DNA from: Fontibacterium temperatum
Lineage (GTDB): Bacteria; Pseudomonadota; Alphaproteobacteria; Pelagibacterales; Pelagibacteraceae
Direction of reading: 5' to 3'
NCBI GenBank assembly: GCA_964203055.1
Contig: CAXNKS010000002.1
Location: 1 to 64,000, forward strand
Length of the DNA stretch: 64,000 nt
A program made the translations under genes and the position numbers. The notes below the pieces were generated by a model that made no database searches, had not been told where the DNA came from, and was given only the letters and a program-made list of their open reading frames with translations. This document shows positions 62,712 to 64,000 of the stretch, one piece after another. Position 1 is the first letter of the stretch. Every line of letters starts with the position of its first letter.

Positions 62712-63317
62712 ATGAACGTTACTGATTTAATAAAAAAGAAGTTAGAAAAAGCTGTCACTAGAGAGCAGGCAGAAGAGGCTATCAAAGTTTTACTTGCTTG
62801 GGCAGGTGACAATCCTAAAAGAGAAGGTTTGCTTGATACTCCAAAACGAGTGGTTAAAGCTTTTGAAGAATATTTTTCAGGCTATTTAATTGACCCTTAT
62901 AAAGATTTAGAAAAAACTTTTGGTGATGTTGATGGATACGATGACATGGTTATCCAGAAAAATATTTCAATTTATAGTCACTGCGAACATCATATGGCAC
63001 CCATTATTGGTATTGCACATGTGGCGTATATTCCTCATGAAAAAGTTGTGGGCCTTAGTAAACTTGCAAGAGTAGTTGAAGCTTATTCCAGAAGATTACA
63101 AACTCAAGAAAGATTAACAATGGAAATTGCAAATACAATATTCAAAGGTTTAAAAGCACAAGGGGCTGCTGTAAGCATTAATGCTGTACATCATTGCATG
63201 ACATCTCGAGGAATTAAAAAACATGAGGCGACTACTGTTACAAATTATTTTACTGGCATGTTTAAAGAAAGTCATAATCTTCAAAATCGTTTCTTACAGT
63301 ATATCGGTCAGAAATAA
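62712..63317 (+). CDS. folE: GTP cyclohydrolase I
   Basis: FolE makes dihydroneopterin triphosphate from GTP, the first folate step. The zinc site lies in YSHCEHHMAPIIG and NAVHHCMTSRGI, with PKRVVKAFEEYFSGY and GLSKLARVVEAYSRRLQTQERLT between the usual positions. The 201-residue length is normal. It is divergent from hisI (67 bp apart) and directly abuts the CHCC zinc-finger gene (0 bp). Later folate steps are at 36.9 kb (folP). Confidence 0.96.
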   Translation: MNVTDLIKKKLEKAVTREQAEEAIKVLLAWAGDNPKREGLLDTPKRVVKAFEEYFSGYLIDPYKDLEKTFGDVDGYDDMVIQKNISIYSHCEHHMAPIIGIAHVAYIPHEKVVGLSKLARVVEAYSRRLQTQERLTMEIANTIFKGLKAQGAAVSINAVHHCMTSRGIKKHEATTVTNYFTGMFKESHNLQNRFLQYIGQK

Positions 63318-63485
63318 ATGTTAGATCAAGTTGTTGTTGATGCAGATATAGAATCCATATCATGCAATGGTGGTGATGACGATATTGGTCATCCAACTGT
63401 TTATTATAATTTTGGAGAAAAATCTGAAGTCGTTTGTAGTTATTGTGGAAAAAAATTTTTAAAGAAAAAAAGTAATCATGAGTAA
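63318..63485 (+). CDS. CHCC-type zinc-finger protein
   Basis: This short gene encodes 55 residues with the pattern SCNGGDDDIGHPTVYYNFGEKSEVVCSYCGKKF. The C-x(8)-H-x(14)-CxxC spacing matches the zf-CHCC family, related to the complex I accessory NDUFS6. Such proteins bind one zinc ion. It starts on the base after the folE stop and overlaps the next gene by 8 bp. The role is unknown. Confidence 0.85.
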   Translation: MLDQVVVDADIESISCNGGDDDIGHPTVYYNFGEKSEVVCSYCGKKFLKKKSNHE

Positions 63486-64000
63486 TTTTAAATCAATTGT
63501 TCTAAATAAAACTGGCGATCAATTTACAAGAGAAGTTAAAAATATAGACAAAAGCTTTTTAATTCATGGTGATGTTTTAGTTAAAGTTGATTATTCAGAC
63601 TTTAATTATAAAGACGGAATGATTTTAAAGAATGGTGGAAGTTTAGTTAAAGATTATCCTCATATTCCAGGAATAGATTTTGCTGGTACTGTTGAAGAAA
63701 GTAAAAGTGAAAAATTTAAAGCTGGTGATAAAGTTATTTTAACTGGATGGAGAGTAGGTGAGATTTATTATGGTGGCTATTCTCAGTATGCAAAAGTAGA
63801 TGCAAATTTTTTAGTAAAAGCTCCAAAAGATATTTCAACCAAACATGCTATGGCAATTGGTACAGCAGGTTTTACTGCTTTATTATGTTCCTTTGCAGTT
63901 CAAGCAAGAGAGACAATATTATTAGGTGAAAAAGTAAATGATGTGCTTGTAACGGGTGCAACAGGTGGAGTGGGCAGTGTGGCTGTGATGATTTTGTCAA
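63478..64000 (+). CDS. acuI: AcuI/YhdH-type zinc-independent MDR oxidoreductase (3' end cut)
   Basis: The frame reads MSNFKSIVLNKTGDQFTREV and DYSDFNYKDGMILKNGG. PHIPGIDFAGTV, GWRVGEIYYGGYSQYAKV and the nucleotide motif VTGATGGVGSVAV follow. This is the YhdH/AcuI subgroup of medium-chain reductases, which reduces acryloyl-CoA to propionyl-CoA with NADPH. In marine bacteria it removes toxic acrylate from DMSP breakdown. About 174 residues are visible before the window ends. It overlaps the zinc-finger gene by 8 bp. AcuI is the likely identity; another quinone-reductase-like member is possible. Confidence 0.82.
   Translation, partial: MSNFKSIVLNKTGDQFTREVKNIDKSFLIHGDVLVKVDYSDFNYKDGMILKNGGSLVKDYPHIPGIDFAGTVEESKSEKFKAGDKVILTGWRVGEIYYGGYSQYAKVDANFLVKAPKDISTKHAMAIGTAGFTALLCSFAVQARETILLGEKVNDVLVTGATGGVGSVAVMILS

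Noticed and set aside
1..64000. CRISPR array, insertion sequence, prophage or defence system
   Set aside because: No regularly spaced repeats, transposase, integrase, phage structural genes or defence-type nucleases were seen on either strand; the RuvC-like gene is a single gene in a housekeeping context.

Overview
The window looks like a chromosomal segment of a SAR11-type alphaproteobacterium (Candidatus Pelagibacter or a close relative). The evidence is very AT-rich DNA, lysine-, isoleucine- and asparagine-rich proteins, tiny or overlapping gene junctions, a circularly permuted alphaproteobacterial tmRNA, and alphaproteobacterial marker genes (a TrcR/DUF1013 regulator, COQ9-family protein, three-subunit transhydrogenase, ThyX). 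No phage, transposon, CRISPR array or other mobile DNA was seen. Almost all of it is streamlined housekeeping sequence.

Layout. 1-262: permuted tmRNA gene on the minus strand, running off the left edge. 0.3-6.7 kb: thyX, an Mrp-type ATPase, hflK-hflC-DUF2065-degP/htrA, miaA. 6.8-11.8 kb: ilvB-ilvH-ilvC-leuA (branched-chain amino acids). 11.8-14.9 kb: mreBCD and a COQ9-like gene. 14.8-24.7 kb, minus strand: purK-purE, trcR, rpmE, an MFS exporter, suhB, efp, thiE, class I aldolase, pgk, tkt. 24.7-40.1 kb, plus strand: coiled-coil gene-zapA-fau-ymdB-like, yebC, a RuvC-like resolvase, ybgC-tolQRAB-pal-cpoB, tilS-ftsH-folP-glmM-thiD. 40.1-44.7 kb: purA, rpoH, rluD, tRNA-Arg and formate dehydrogenase, with many single-base frameshifts. 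44.8-50.8 kb: HPP-family membrane protein and a LIV/amide-type ABC importer. 50.8-55.5 kb: fhs and pntAA-AB-B. 55.5-61.1 kb: ABC-2 exporter, TsaC/Sua5-type gene, xseB-ispA-dxs. 61.2-64 kb: DUF2237, a 2OG-oxygenase-like gene, hisI, folE, a CHCC zinc-finger gene and a truncated acuI/yhdH-like reductase.

How the genes fit together. There are four themes: envelope construction and integrity (Mre, Tol-Pal, HflKC, FtsH, DegP, GlmM); amino acid, purine and one-carbon/folate metabolism (Ilv/Leu, Pur, ThyX, FolP, FolE, Fhs, Fau, formate dehydrogenase); central sugar and isoprenoid metabolism (Tkt, Pgk, aldolase, Dxs, IspA); and RNA/translation maintenance (tmRNA, EF-P, L31, MiaA, TilS, Sua5, RluD).

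Points worth a second look: an EF-P whose loop tip lacks the usual modified lysine or arginine; an Mrp ATPase without its cluster-binding CxxC; a non-canonical RuvC-like resolvase with no ruvA or ruvB beside it; about ten clustered frameshifts between 41.3 and 47.3 kb, most simply explained by local sequence error; and a short convergent spacer carrying tandem 11-mers and two DnaA-box-like 9-mers. I did not find a convincing wholly new multi-gene system.
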